A stretch of 25,128 nt of DNA from Haplomitrium mnioides (GCA_049999725.1 JBNGIS010019745.1:1-25128), one strand, 5' to 3'; shown: positions 1 through 12,714, counted from the stretch's first letter. The notes: a model not told the origin generated them from the sequence alone. Made by a program: numbers and translations.

Positions 1-46
<46 letters not shown>
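1..46. repeat. (GA)n microsatellite
   Basis: A pure GA dinucleotide run that begins at the window edge, so its true length is unknown. It lies just outside the decayed gypsy element. Nothing suggests a function. Confidence 0.97.
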
Positions 47-48
<2 letters not shown>

Positions 49-106
49 CACTTCATAAACAAATACAAACATATTTATAAAAATATACAAAACCCTTCCT
101 AGAACC

Positions 107-425
107 CTTGAGCATACTCACCACATAGAAGAATTGTTCGTTCATTTCTTTTGAATGTCTTGATATTTGGATGGCCTTTTGATCTGACTTGAGTGGCACT
201 TGCCTATTTCTAGATCAGAAAAATTAAATTCTACTCTAAACATGACTTCTAACATATTAGAGTTTAACATTGAAGAAATCCTAATATTCTATTCTTGTTG
301 ATGTAGTTCCCAATTGAGTCGTTAATAAGTAGATGTAGATCCCATAGAGCTTGATAATCACTATTTTTGTGCTCTTTCATATGTACCATCCTTGCCAATC
401 TTCTGTCGTAACAGATCCGTTAGCT
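107..425. repeat. Diverged direct repeat, copy 1 (pairs with 21044-21393)
   Basis: This stretch matches 21044-21393 on the same strand, by eye at about 80 percent with a few indels. Shared blocks include the segments around 'agaagaattgtt', 'catttcttttgaat', 'aaattctactctaaacatga' and 'cttgccaatctt'. Here it lies immediately downstream of the C-terminal integrase coding of the minus-strand gypsy element, so it is the 3' end of that element: either a 3' untranslated or pol-tail segment, or part of its 3' LTR. In the minus direction both copies share a readable segment (KEMN.QFFY.VSM), but no domain is recognisable. I cannot decide between LTR and internal sequence because no TG...CA ends or polypurine tract are clear. 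Confidence 0.8.
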
Positions 426-429
426 TAAC

Positions 430-1330
430 TTCGAGGAAAATTTGATGAACCTCATATCAGATACCAAAACTAAATCATTCACTTGAAAGGTTTTGTCTTT
501 GATGTATCTCTTGTGTTTACATTTTACTTGTAATTGATGGGCAAACTATAAAGCACTAGCATTAACTCAAGTCTCACTCAATTGTTCCAAAGTGGCTAGA
601 CAATGTTGTAATGACTCGATAGAATTGAGATGGTGGACAATAGCAATTCATAAGGAGGGAACTTTAATCTCAATTGGCTATAGATCTTCTTGACCATAGT
701 GTAGCCCACCATTAATTTAGTCATCAAACTATAGGCCTATATAGCAACATGCAAGTGCTCATCTCAATCGCAATGGTGGTCCGAAGCACTTTTCATAAGA
801 ATGGAGTTGATGGTCTTGTTTGTGGATTCGGCTTGTCTATTGGCTTGAGGGTGATAAGGAGCTGAGGTTTGATGATGAATTGAGTATAGCTTTGTAGATG
901 TCTTGATTAAGAATGAGTGCTTCAATCACTAATGATCTCAAGTTGGCACCCGAATCTCGTGAGAACATGAGAGTAAAGGAACAATGCAATCAAGGTTGCA
1001 TTATTGGTTGAACAAGCAATTGCTTCAGCCCACTTTGTGACCTAATCAATAGCAGCGAGAACATATTGGTTGCGTTGACTACAAGAGAGAGGAGCTATTG
1101 AGCCAATACAATCTAGACCCCATTTCTCAAAAGCTAACAAAGGAAGAATAGGCACCAAGCCCATTTCTTGTGCCTTCCTAGGATAACCAGCTCATTGACA
1201 GACATCACATGTTCAAGCAAATTTATGAGTCCGTAAAAAAGGTAGCCTACCAATAACTTGAACATAAAATTTTCATTGTTATTGATTTGCCAGCAAAATG
1301 GCCTCCACAAGCATAGTTGTGGCAACCATG
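430..1330 (-). pseudogene. Ty3/gypsy integrase (degenerate)
   Basis: Minus-strand translation, with frame changes, shows the end of the zinc-binding region (CDVCQ near 1185), then the core. The first catalytic Asp is in WGLDCIG (codon at 1111-1113), followed by D.VTKWAEA. The second Asp is in LEIISD (codon at 925-927). The Glu is in RQAESTNKT (codon at 827-829). The spacings, about 62 and 32 codons, fit a retroviral-type DDE integrase. The C-terminal tail reads KDKTFQVNDLVLV near 500-460, the usual post-core motif of plant gypsy integrases. Stops follow the second Asp and interrupt the D.VTKWAEA stretch, so the protein is dead. The role in a live element is joining element cDNA to the chromosome. 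Confidence 0.88.
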
Positions 1331-1669
1331 TAATACGTGCAAAGTCTGGGGGGAATTAAACATTGCTACAAGATTTCATCTTCTCTAATACAATATAGTA
1401 ATCCATAAACAATAGTAAAAGGAGTCACCGATTGAATGAAAGATCAGACCTGATCCATCACAAGATCGAGAGGTAGAATTTTGGAAGTAAGGAAATGAAT
1501 AACCTGATTATACCATGGGTGAGCTACCAACTATATTAACGAATGCTCGAAGATATGATTGCAAGAGAGCAATGAGGTTATAAGGGAAACTCAAAGATCA
1601 AGAAAATTATCAATTAACTAAGTTGTTTTGGGTTCGCCAAGAACTAACAAAGGAAGATCACAATTGTCA

Positions 1670-2000
1670 TGCTTGAGTCCTAGTCAAACTAAGATAGTGA
1701 ATTGAAATTCTTGAAGCATCAAAACCCACCCTGCCAAATGACCAATAAGATCAGGTTTGTTCACAATGTACTTCAAGCAGTCATGGTCGACAACAAAAAT
1801 GAATTTATATCCCAATAGATAATGCCAGATTTTTTGTACAACGTAGATCATTCCTAATGCTTCACGTTATGTGACAGAATAGTTTCTCTTCATAAGGTTG
1901 AGCTGCTTCTCAACAAAATAAATTGGACACTCTTTCACCTCATGCATCTAAGCCAAGACAACCCTTGTGGCCATCAACGAGGTGTCTACCATCACGAGAA
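1670..2000 (-). pseudogene. Ty3/gypsy RNase H (degenerate)
   Basis: The minus strand from about 1980 to 1690 reads, with few interruptions, CPIYFVEKQL, RNYSVT, REALGMIYVVQKIWHYLLGY, FIFVVDHDCLKYIVNKPDL and WVLMLQEF. This is the standard tail of plant Ty3/gypsy RNase H, where the enzyme removes RNA from the RNA:DNA hybrid during reverse transcription. One in-frame TAA sits between RNYSVT and REALGM, and a TAG lies further upstream. It follows reverse transcriptase and precedes integrase, as expected. Confidence 0.88.
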
Positions 2001-2289
2001 AGGGGATGGTCTAGTCAATCAGAGAGCCATATAGAAGGGATGCCATAATGACCTTGAGTGTCTTAAATGCTTGTTGGCATTGGCCTGTCCAATTGAAAGG
2101 AAACAAATGTCGAGTAAAGGAGTAGAAGGGGGGAGCTACTTTTGCACAATCTTTTCAGTAGCATCGATAGTAGACGGATTTGCCTAAGAAATGTTGGATT
2201 AGCTTAACACTCTAAGACATATGGAGAGCAAGGATGATGTTGACTTTAGCCGGATCAGGGCGCAAATTTGCTTCCGATACAATGTGGTC

Positions 2290-2910
2290 TAGCAGAACGC
2301 TAGCATGTGCAAAGTACTTGCATTTCTTGGGATGAGTGAAATCTTGAATCAACAAATCTATTTAAAAGAACTTTGAGGTAATGCAAGTGGTTCACATGTG
2401 TGTCAAAAATCGTAAAGTTGTCAAGATAGATCTCAATGCACTTATCAAACACATGGAGAAGGGATTTTAAAGCTATGAGCATGATCAATTGGAAATCACT
2501 GAGGGCATTGCACAATCTGAACACAATTTTGTTATAATAGTAACAACTCCAAGGAGTTGTAAGAGTCCTAAGTGGTCTGGACTCTAGATGAATTGTAATT
2601 TGGTTATACCCCAAAAAGCCATCTAAACAAGAACAACATTTATACACAACATTGTCAACAATCGTGCCAATAAAGGGGATGGGAAAGTGTTTCATAATAG
2701 TGGCCGAATTTAGACCCTTAAAATTGCCACAAATTCTAACAAATTCATCGGGTTTAGGAATGACCACAATAGGAGAAACTCAATCTTCCAATCCTAAGTG
2801 TGAAATGATGTTGTCGTTAAGCATCTTGGCAAGATTCGCTTGCACCAATTCAGTATGCTTTGGGTTCAAGCAATAGTTCCGCTTACAAATAGCCTTGGTA
2901 TTAGGCTCGG
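2290..2910 (-). pseudogene. Ty3/gypsy reverse transcriptase (degenerate)
   Basis: A 155-codon open stretch (2767 to 2300, minus) holds most of the palm and fingers: VIPKPDEFVRIC, LNSATIMKHFPIPFI, CLDGFLGYNQI, FRLCNALSDFQ and then CIEIYLDNFTIF. The catalytic YxDD box is YLDN here (Asp-Asn codons at 2417-2422), so a metal-binding Asp is lost even where the frame is open. Upstream coding (about 2900 to 2770) still shows QANLAKML-like text in broken form. The protein is the polymerase that copies element RNA into DNA. The intact frame spans only part of the normal domain, and stops flank it. Confidence 0.92.
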
Positions 2911-4070
2911 TATCAAGCTTCAGCTTAATCTGATATTGATAAATAAATAGAAGAAGAAATACCAGTCATCTCATTATTTTCCCAAAAAAGTACATTGCTA
3001 AATCAATGAATGAGTTTCAAGAAGTCAGACTAGAAGCTAGTCGTCAGGTTTTCATAAATCTTCAAACTCTTGTATTGTTTTGGATTCACAAGCATATCAA
3101 CAAATGTCACATCAACAAAATGACGAGGAGCAAACAATCAGCCGAATAAATCATACTCATCAAAAGTTTCAAAATTCTAGACAAGAAATCAAGAAGTTGG
3201 GTCTACAAAAAACACTTCGTGAAAAAGTTCATGGATTTTCTTAGTCATTGGAACAAGGGAATTCAAGTATAGGGAGAGAATCACTCGCTTGTCAGAAGGG
3301 TTGATAGTATGAGTGCATACAACAAAGTCCATCTGAGCATAACTATGCTTGAGCCATAAGTGACTAAGGAGGAGTGGATGCTAGTTGTACTACATGGTGC
3401 TTATAACAATGTAATAGACTAAGTTCTCTTGATCTGCAAACAAAGTGGGAATATTCTTGAGAACGCCTAGGGATGGAAAATTCTCTACCATCTGCTAGCA
3501 AAGTAATAAGGGAAAATTGTGCATAAAAGAAGAGGGATAGATTGCATAGTTAATTCTCTCATGATATTGACATGAGAGTTGGTATCAAGGTGCACCTCAG
3601 GAATAAGGATGTTGTAAATGAAGAAGGAGGTGGCAGGCATGCTAAGATCAAAAAGGAAAACCATGTGAACTATGGGAGTTTCATGGACTAAAGAACTAAC
3701 ATTCAAGAGCATATTCTTTGAAGGCAAATCAGAATCGGGCAACAAGGGAGGAACGTGCTCAAGCGTCAAGCTTTCGGACAAGTTGTCTTTTCATAATATG
3801 AACTTGAGCTTGCAAGCTGGAATGAAATTAACAATTTTGTATTTGCGGTGTGGAATAAGTAAGGTCTTATGTAAGGAATGACACATTGACACAATCAATT
3901 TTACTAGTTGTCTAAACGTGATAGCTGCAAGTTGGGACGCTAGATTTTCAAAGAAGTTATAATCAGGCAATGAAGCAAAATGAGAAGTAGCCAACTTTTC
4001 AGAGGTAGACTTTCGAGTACGTGGTAGAATCAGAACTCTCTAAATCACAAATGATAATTGGAGGGGATAA
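2910..4070 (-). pseudogene. Gypsy protease region and protease-RT linker (degenerate)
   Basis: A 98-codon open stretch (3781 to 3485, minus) contains IPEVHLDTNSHVNIM, which resembles the DTGS/A active site of a retroviral-type aspartic protease followed by the VNIM strand. The key triad reads DTNS here (Asp codon at 3584-3586), with Gly changed to Asn. The preceding residues (FDLSMPATSFFIYNILIP) fit the beta strands before the active site. From about 3300 to 2950 the minus strand reads in another frame as a linker toward the reverse transcriptase (YLNSLVPMTKKIHELFHEVF). The protease would cleave gag-pol. The identification rests on one motif plus position. Confidence 0.6.
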
Positions 4071-4079
4071 TAGAATTGG

Positions 4080-5490
4080 CAACAAAAGGCCTAATGTTGA
4101 TTTTGTGGCAATAAGAATCAAAGAGCAAACATTGGCTCAAACCAAGGGAGTGGATTCTTACAAGGAGGAGTGCACTCAACATGAGCTATGAAAGGAGGAG
4201 GAGGAATCACAAGTGGGGGTGAGTAAGTAGGAGCCAAAATCAAATGTTGAACTTGGGTGAAAAAGGAACATGAACAAGAACTACTGCAATCTGGTGAGCA
4301 TTGTGAGTCAACTGATCATTAGGATGGGTAGGCAATTGCAAAATCGGCTCTTGAAATAGAGAAACCGGAGGATACCCTTGAGGAATCAAATTACAAACCT
4401 ACAAATCATGAGTTGGCTAAGAAGCTAGAGCTTGATTCGATTGTGGTTGGTGGTATGTAATCTAAAAAGGAGGAAGAGAAGCATAGGAGGCTTGTTGTTG
4501 GTATTGGGAATTGTGGTATCAAGGTTGATAATTCTATTGTTGTTGTTGATACTATGGAAATGAACATTGCGTCATTCTTTGAATTCTTACTTGATAATAC
4601 TTTTGGGTTCAAGGGTGTGGACAATTGCAAGCAATATAATCCGTTTGATTACAATTATAGCAACTTTGGCCTTGGAGATGATGAATAGGTTGGTATTGAA
4701 AATTTTTCTATTGGGGAGCATGATGGTTCTAGTACGACTACATGGGAGCTTGGTGATGTTGTTGAGGTTATTGAGCAAATGCTTGATTAAAAAGTTGAGC
4801 ATATTGAACCATTGCTTGGTTAACTTCCAGAGCCAATTCCACAGTAATTATCTTAATCTAGTGCCAGATAGGGCAAACAATTTGAGTGATCCAATGATAG
4901 ACATATGTCACACCAAGAGATGGATGGGCATGCTTCAAGGGGTGAGTGTTTCTTGTTGCAAACGGGTGCAATAGAGAGTAGAAGAAAACAAAAGAAGAGT
5001 AGGGGCAAGCCTCAAGGTAACCATTTGTAGCTTGAAGTTCGAAATCCAATGTACAAGTTTTGATATAAGGGTTAGCTTCAACTCAAAATCAAAGTTGGAG
5101 CCCATTGAAGAGTCAAAAGTTGGGGGAGGAGGTTGAGGCAAAGAAGGAAAAGAGGATAGGTGATTGGCAAGCAAGAGACCATGGGTAGACAAACATGCCC
5201 TCAAATAGTCATATACAAGGGATGAAAAGGAAGCAAATCAATCCAATCAAAGCAAAGTGTTTTTTTTGTAAGATGTAGCTTATTGGATCACTTGCATAAG
5301 CATATGGGAATCTTGGAGCAAAACGTGTTCTTGAATGGAATTGAGGAGACCTTTGATGAAAAATCATGTTTGATCTTTTTTAGAGAGAAGAGTGCGCTAT
5401 TTGCTAGCTATGACTTTGAATCTGTTGATGTAATCTTGGACAAGTTCTCTTGCATATATCTTAATACAAAATAACTCATCCGAAGCACTA
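4080..5490 (-). pseudogene. Ty3/gypsy gag (degenerate)
   Basis: Minus-strand text near 5455-5290 reads ARELVQDYINRFKVIAS, then FFIKGLLNSIQEHVLLQDS and HMLMQVIQ. This matches the retrotransposon gag (capsid-like) pattern in which a DYINRF-type helix is followed by a GLL..I...V segment. After that comes a proline-rich stretch (about 5150-5100) and a Gln/Tyr/Asn-rich low-complexity stretch (about 4560-4430; QQQQ, YQPQ and SQYQQQASYAS in the minus frame with stops). No CCHC zinc knuckle was seen. The N-terminal part (above 5490) could not be followed with confidence. Confidence 0.7.
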
Positions 5491-8399
5491 TCAAAGTGGA
5501 AGGCAAGGCAAAAAAAATCAAGAAAAGCAAATTGAAGGTCTGGCCACAACGCAACAACTACTACTTTACAAAATACAAGTTAATGGCGTCTCTATTAATC
5601 GCGGATGGGAATTGGAATCTCAATATGTCATTTAGATTGTCACTGACAACAACAAGGGCAAGAAACCTATTCATGTATGTGTCCACATCAACACCAATCA
5701 CAACCATCTTGCTTGTGCGATTTGGACACAAGTATCTGAATGGTTGGGCTAGAAGGAAGCATATGGTGATAGTAATAGCTACAAATTTGATAGGCGCAAG
5801 CAAGGTCGACGATTCAAGAAGGGTAGGAAATTTAGACAAGTCCACAAATATTGGCAAAGAAATAGGATGGACTGACAAAGAGCATCAAGTGCAATGTTTA
5901 GGAGTGGTGAGCGGGTGCTTCACATACAATCACGTATTAAGTTGTGTTTCGGGTGGTGGATTTCAAAATCCAAAAAATTGTCACTTAGTGCTTCAATAGA
6001 AGATGGGGAGAACAGAAGCAACAAAAATCTTGGCCCTTGATTGCAATAGCAATAAGAAGCAATAGAGAGCAGCACCATTATGACAACATCAAAAATCTAA
6101 TTTTGTGGCCAAAAATAGCAAGTTAATGTTAAGCAAACTGAGAACGAAACGATGTTTTCTTTTTGGATTTTCAATGACAGAGGTAGGATTGGTCCTCAAA
6201 ACTAGAGAGCAAGACCACAAGCAAAAAAAGAAAGGCAACGGGAGTCACAAAGCAATTTGTTGAAGTACAAGGCAAGTTGTCGCAATTCAATGAAAGGAAA
6301 GACTAATGTAATGTAGTGTAAGACAAGGCTAATGTAATGCAGCGTAAGACAAGGCTAACACAATATTTGGAAAGACAACACCAGGGCAATATCTGAAAAC
6401 GAAAGTGAATGCCAACACAATCTTTGGCAAGTGTAAGTCAATGGTTGAGCTATCATTTCAATTCATGTAGTGGAAAAGAAACCAAAGAAAGAAAAAGCAA
6501 AGCATACCAACTAAAAAAAAAACCTTAAAAGGTAGAAGGAATTCAAAGACATTCATGAGTGGCAATTGGGATGTCTTCCAAGCTTAAGGTGTCCAAATGG
6601 ATTCAAGTGGTCAACCACTACATGGTATTGATCACCTCTAGCCACATACGGTACATGAGCATGTCAAGATTCATATCACAATCATCAGCCATTTCTACAT
6701 ATAACAACATTAGATAGACTCAGGAATTCAAAGAGAATTGGATGAAAACTGGCAATCAATGGAGAAATACATCAGAGACATGAGAAAAAGGCAATGGCAC
6801 CATTGTTTCACTTAGGTTGGTGTAGATATAGGGGCATGAATCCACACCTATGAGTGAGTCATGTGTAGTATAGTAAGTGAGTGTGAGGTGGGTAAGAAGA
6901 AATAGAGTTACCATTGTTAAATGTCAAACTAAGAAAGGATGCTAAAATCAGTTATGTCATCCTTCCAGTAGAACTTGCCTACAATAGTTGGGGTCAAGAG
7001 TCATGTAGTTCTTTTAAGTTAACAATCGGCAATCGACTTACAAAGATTAAAAAACACTTATCTCAGGGGCTATTGTTGCGTTGACATTTCCTAGAGGTAG
7101 GCAAGTGCACAATTTGATAGGAAAATTTGTGCAAACAAGTTTATGGGGAAAGTAAGGAATGGAAAAGTTCAGCGATCTATTGCTTCTAGAATCACTAACA
7201 ATAAGTGGCGCTAAAACTAAATCTTGACTTATTTCTAGATTTCAATCGCCAACTAGTGAACTTGTCATAGGGATCATGCAAGAATGGCTTACTCGATATG
7301 AAAAGAGTCGCAATTTCTTAGTTTTCTAGGAAGCATTAACAATTGTCGTTTGCATCAAACAATGGTGGATTCTCTAAGTTATTGGACTTGGTTACAAAAC
7401 TATACTTAGATCTAACCAATCACAATGTTGGATGATAAATCAAGTCTAAAGGTTTAGAGATGAAATCTATCATAACTTTGGGTATGACAGTCCAGTACAC
7501 CTGTTAGATGTGACTATCAAGCTACGGTTTTGAATGACGGTGTCGGAGGACTATGAGTTGCTGGATAACATAAGAAACTAGGGGGTTAAAGCTTAGATGA
7601 GGTCACAAGGTATAACAATAGTACCTTTAAAGTCAGAGCTAGATGCAATATATGCTAATAAAAGTTCTAATAAAAAAGAGGTTCTAGTGTTGAAATCAGC
7701 TAACATTCAAATGAGGTAACTTTGGTTAGGCTAAACATTATCACCCTAATATCAATTTGAGCGGATAAGCATCATATATCAGAGTGAAATCTTGCATTGG
7801 TCCAACCAGCATTTAGGTGAAAAGCACAAGCTCTAGTGCTTAACTTCTAGAGTAGTTAGACTTTATAGCATCAATGTGAAGTCTAATACTGGTCCAATAT
7901 TGTTTTCTAAGCCTTAGCACCTTCATCCAAATGACACCAATTTTATTGACATACCATAATTTTTACTTGCATTTATCATTCATTACATTTTAAAGCCCAA
8001 TAATTGAAATATATGTGAGAAGTTATTTTGAAATAATTTTGGTTGCAGAAACTCTATGTTTGCATAGACGTCATGCTCTCTGAAACTTATTTTTTGGAAA
8101 AAAAATAAGAAAAATGACAAAAATGCCCAAGCGGACTAGAAGTCAAGGGAATGAGTTTGGAATCGTAGACACAAAAACCAAGAAAATGAAACATTGCATG
8201 GATTTAGGAGCTCTATTTTCAAGTTCAAGCAAGAAAAAAACTTTCTTTTGTAGTTGAAAATCCATGCACACAAAGGTTAAAGTGGACATATAAAAGAAAG
8301 TTTAAGTAATTAAAAATATTTTATGATTCAGAGAAAAATATACACAAATGAGTCATAGTTCATAATAAAAAGGCAGTGGCTAGGGAGATTTAATTAAGA
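5491..8399. other. Unassigned stretch upstream of gypsy gag
   Basis: No domain is recognisable in any frame. The part nearest 5490 may be the gag N-terminus and leader of the minus-strand gypsy element: open stretches exist on both strands (5496-5999 plus, 5561-5878 minus) but neither resembles a known protein. From about 7000 to 7960 the sequence looks like old non-coding repeat DNA. A short duplication at 6303-6354 is listed separately. Confidence 0.5.
6303..6354. repeat. Two tandem 26-bp units
   Basis: Two adjacent copies of a 26-bp unit starting ctaatgtaatg and ending taagacaagg differ at two positions. A partial third copy (ctaacacaat...) follows. This is a small local duplication with no evident role. 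Confidence 0.85.
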
Positions 8400-8439
8400 G
8401 TGTAAACAAGAAACATCTATAAGTTTTTGGCTGGAGTCT

Positions 8440-8935
8440 GCCAAACATAGGTTTCAAGTTCTACAAGAGAGTCTTTGAGAAGTGTAGAAAGCCTTTGATG
8501 AGTGTTGAGTCTAAGTTCTACACGGTAGTCTTTGTATGTGGAAGGTTAAGGGTGGTACATGACAAGTAGAACATGCAGAAGGCTTGGACTTCCACCCCAA
8601 AGTCTATGCGCGCATAGGAATCCGAGCTCAACATTTGAACACTCCTCAACAAAGACTATCATAAACCTAGGTTTTATATTCCGCATCAGAGTCTTTGCAT
8701 GCACAAGGTTTCAACTTGCAAATCAAAGTCTATACGCGCATAGGGTTCATACTTCTACAACCGAGGATACAAGCGCCAAAGGTTCTATTTTTTGCAACAA
8801 ACTCTAAGCATGCTAAAGATTTCGTGTTCTGATTTGAAATCAAAAAGTAAAACATGTACAAAGCTCTACATTTGTCAATGAGTCAAAGTCCGCCAAAGGT
8901 TTCCAATTTTACATCAAAGTCCTTACAAGAAAAAG
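8440..8935. repeat. Palindrome cluster A (left flank)
   Basis: Degenerate units of very roughly 40-60 bp, each carrying a core like CTATGCGCGCATAG, lie downstream of the transposase-like gene. The core at 8604-8617 is a perfect 14-bp palindrome. A one-mismatch version lies at 8730-8743, and weaker versions (ctttgcatgcacaagg, ctaagcatgctaaag) sit between and after. Units often begin with caaagtc and continue with a ttc-rich arm. The plus-strand open stretch 8559-8807 is an artefact of the repeat (recurring S-L-C/Y-A-H-R). Confidence 0.75.
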
Positions 8936-10994
8936 ATAAGTAGTCAATTTGAGCAGATGCTTTAGCGATACAAAAAAATTAAACTCTTCTTGCAAGCAGT
9001 AAAGAAGGAAAGAACATACTTACATTTTGGATAAGAAAATATTTTGCTAATCAAATGAAAGATTTAAGTTTCATTCATAGATAATAACATTCAACATGGA
9101 ATCATTTACACTAAAAAGTTCAAGGTGGTAGATAAATTTAACAAATTTCTTCATAACATTCTCAAGTAATTTATAAAATAACAATCTTAAATTACAATAT
9201 AATTGTAGCTACACAATATACAATGATGTTCACAAATGACTTAAGTCACTTGTATCAACTTTTTCGAATTCAACTTCAGAAGATTCATAAAGATTTAAGC
9301 GATATGAATTAATGTTAGTAACATTAATTGAATCTATTTCACACATATTAGGATTGAATGTTTTTTGTCTTTTGTGCTCAAATAGATTTGATTTTATAGT
9401 AACAAGAGTGGTTTTCTTTAATTGATTTTTTTGTGTGAGAAGAAAATCAAAAGACAAAATCGAGATTTGTGTTACATCAAGTACATCAATATGTAACTTG
9501 GATTTGCGTTTCCCTTTTATTGATGCTAGTTTTTTTGGAAAGTATTGTCCAAAAAATGCATCCTCAGCCTTACAAGCAAACCATTGAACACGTACTTATT
9601 TGGGGTTTGGAGGTTCTTCCTCATCAAATGACAAAACTTTGAGGACTTTGGCAATCCAAAATGGCCTGCCCTTTGGATTAAGAGATGCAACAACACAAAT
9701 AAACATTATGGCTTTCACATCATATAGGTTGCCAAATTTGTGCTCGTATCTGGTGTTGTGCAAAACAGTCTCTTCTCGTGTCCTAGGTACTCCATCATAG
9801 ATTGCTCGACGTGTACAAAGTATTTGTTGTACTCGAGCATCTTTTTCTATCTGTTTAGCATCAAGCTGAGAACCTAGATGAACATTTTGAGAATCATTAC
9901 AAGTATTTGCCGGTTGTAAAGGTGGAAAGGTGAATTCTGCTTTGAGTCCTCGTCTTTTTTTTTCAAGGATGTAAGCCACAATCTCTTTCATATGTTGAAA
10001 ACTGTTTGCACCAAATCTTTGCATTGGAATCATTTAACTGGAACTTGAATTGTTGATTAAAAGTAATATCATGCATCCTTTGAACTTGAGAGGGACGTTG
10101 TTGCATAAAATTTTCAAAATCCCAAATTTTCATCAAAAGAGTTACATAAGGTTTAGGATTATATGATAATTGTAGTGTCTCGCTAAGACTTATAATTGTG
10201 AAAGCTTTGACATGTTTCAAACATGTTGAAAATATGCTGAACATTTGATTGATTTGATCATGCATATGGCCAACCATGAAAAATCCATGCTTGATTTTTT
10301 AGAAAGCATTCTTAGCAATAAGAAGACTAAGATATCCAAATAAGATGGACTTCTTATTCTCTAGTGTCATATTGTCCATTTGAAGATACAAAGTTGGAGG
10401 AAGCAACTCTTCAAAGTCACATAATATTTCATTGAGCACTTTCATTGTCAAATTGGAATCGCTTCTCAAGTTTCCATAGGTTAAGAAAGAGTATGATTGT
10501 ATATTAAGGCACCAACAACATGCACACCTATAAACAATCTTTATTAATGTTTTTTGGTGGCAAAAGCCAATGTGGAATAGTTGTTTTCTTTTGATCTATT
10601 CTATCAATGGCAATTCTCAAGTACTTTTGACCATTAGCATAACATTTTCTTCTTTGGTTTGCAAGTTTTTTTTTTGGTTTCATTTGTTGGTCACGATGAA
10701 GAAACAACTGGTGATTATATTTGACTACAGCATCACAAAGTACAAAAGAGATAAAAGTAGTTTAGTAAAAGATATGCTGATGTTCAAACTTCAAAAGACA
10801 ACCTTCAGCTCTAAAACTATTCAAATCCGCTTAAACAAATGTTTGGATTTGTAGTAGTGAAAAATACTTGTCTTTGACTTGAAATAAGCAAAAGTTTTGA
10901 AAAAAGAAAAATAAGATTTTTGCACAAAGTATCACACACTGAAACTTCAATTTCAAAGTTAGCTTGGACTCTTTGTTTGCAAAGGTTTAAAAAA

Positions 10995-11305
10995 ACAATA
11001 ATAGATCCTATGCGCACATAGGATTAGTGGAGACAATAAATGATCATATACGTATAGAAGATCAGTGGAGACAATCATTGATCTTATGCTTCCATAAGAC
11101 CAAAAGCAACAACACGAATATCTTGGCTTGCTTGTCGAGACTGGATTTGAAAAGAAAAAATAACAAAACCTATGCGCGCATAGGATTTGCAAACAACAAA
11201 ACAAATTCTTGTTATTTTTTATCTAATAATAGGCTCTTGATCAAAGCACAAATGCGAAAATCAGTGCAAGGAAAAGAAAAGTAGACCCTATGTGAGCATA
11301 GACTC
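10995..11305. repeat. Palindrome cluster B (intron of transposase-like gene)
   Basis: At least four palindromes lie in about 300 bp: 11005-11024 (8-bp arms ATCCTATG/CATAGGAT), 11083-11098 (CTTATG/CATAAG), 11169-11184 (perfect 16-bp CCTATGCG/CGCATAGG) and 11288-11301 (CTATG/CATAG). The units are separated by about 70-120 bp of weakly similar sequence such as agtggagacaat, which occurs twice. They lie inside the inferred intron. Confidence 0.85.
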
Positions 11306-12714
11306 TATTCTCACAACTCAAGTTGCTAAAGTTTATTTTACTCAAATCTTGTTTGTTGAATAATTTAACAAAATAATATCTTTTGGCACTAAGTTGAGAA
11401 AGCATAACATCTCTTGAACTAAGCTTTGGGTCTCAAAAAAAGAGCATGGATTAACCAAAAGTTTCAAAAGAGAAGAAATTTGTTACCTTTGTCTGACTAC
11501 AAGACAAATTTTTTCTGCAATGATTTTATTTCTTCGGATGTTTTACAAACAGCAAATCTATTGCGTTTTGGAATTTTAACATTTAGAAAACGAGTTCTCC
11601 AATATTTTATAAAACCTAAAAAACTAAGAAAGCAGTTGGGATCTTTTTCTTTCAAATAAGTTGTGTAGTAGTCATAAACTTTCCATTTTATAAAATTATC
11701 AGCAAGTTGTAAACTTTGTGAGTGGACATTCTCTCGCAATATTCTTGATAAAAACTATCCATCCATTTACGGAAAAATACTCCTTTAGCAAATAATTCTC
11801 TATTTTCAACAATTAAAGTCCTTTCTTGGAATTCCCCACTGCAGTATGATATCTTTTCTTCATGCTTTGTCGAAAATACGTTTCTCTCAAATTTTTCAAA
11901 AAATCTATCTTGCACAACACTAAACAATTATTTCGACAACATGAAATTCTCCTCAATTTCAAAATTGATATTGGATTGAGCTTTTTCTTCACAAAGCTCT
12001 CGTCATGATGGACTTTCTACAAAGAATTTTCATGTAAAGTGTGTACCCATTTGGGTTTTGACCCAAACAAAGAATTCTTATCGAGTGTCGGTCAATTTGG
12101 TCTATAGGCTAATCCAGCCATTGGAGATAATTCATTGTTTTGAAAATCTTGAGTGTCATTCAGAATACTGTTTGTTTTTTCAAAATCAGTTTTTGAAGGA
12201 TGAAGACCACCTTGAGGATTCAGAGAGCTAGACCATGCCAAAATGAAATCTTCATCAATATCTTGAGCATAAGGAAATGTTTTCTGCAACATAGTCAGTG
12301 CCCTTGACAATAGCTCCAAAGAAATGTTGATTGACATAAACTATTTGCTAGAATCATTTCCTAAACTGTTGTCTGAAGATTCCTCCAAAAGAATTTAGGA
12401 CCTTGAAGATTTTCCAATCTCATAGAGAGGTCCAACTTGATTAGAAATCACTCGTTATTTGAGAGGTGCTATCGGTGACAACGAATCATCTCCAAAATTG
12501 AAACCATCCATGGATTCTATGATTTTTGTTTTTTTGGAAAAACACATTTGGATCTTGAATATCAAGTTCTTCATCTCATGAGGACAAAGAAATGTCCACA
12601 ATCGCTTGGAAAGTCTGGTTTGATTGTCTTTCTGTTGATCTGTTGGGGTAGTCGAAAGAAAAATTCAACTTTGCCCTCTTGACAAGCAACAAAGATCAAA
12701 TGCATGCAGAAGGT

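Larger units (their letters stand above)
430..5490 (-). mobile_element. Decayed Ty3/gypsy LTR retrotransposon
   Basis: Read on the minus strand, the domains come in Ty3/gypsy order: gag (5480 to about 4080), protease (near 3585), reverse transcriptase (about 2900 to 2300), RNase H (about 2000 to 1680), integrase (about 1330 to 430). Integrase after RNase H separates it from copia. Every domain has stops and frame changes, so this is an old copy. The RT and RNase H sections read like plant gypsy lineages. No clear LTR pair was found: the 3' side may be the repeat at 107-425, and the 5' LTR was not located. About 5 kb of coding is a normal size for gag-pol of this group. Confidence 0.9.

Noticed and set aside
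5496-5999. 167-codon plus-strand open stretch
   Set aside because: It lies opposite the likely gypsy gag start and leader, has no recognisable domain, and a minus-strand open stretch covers the same bases.
7925-7946. Possible gypsy primer-binding site on the minus strand (ttggtgtcat)
   Set aside because: Match to known primer-binding sites is weak and no LTR end with CA or matching LTR partner was found next to it.
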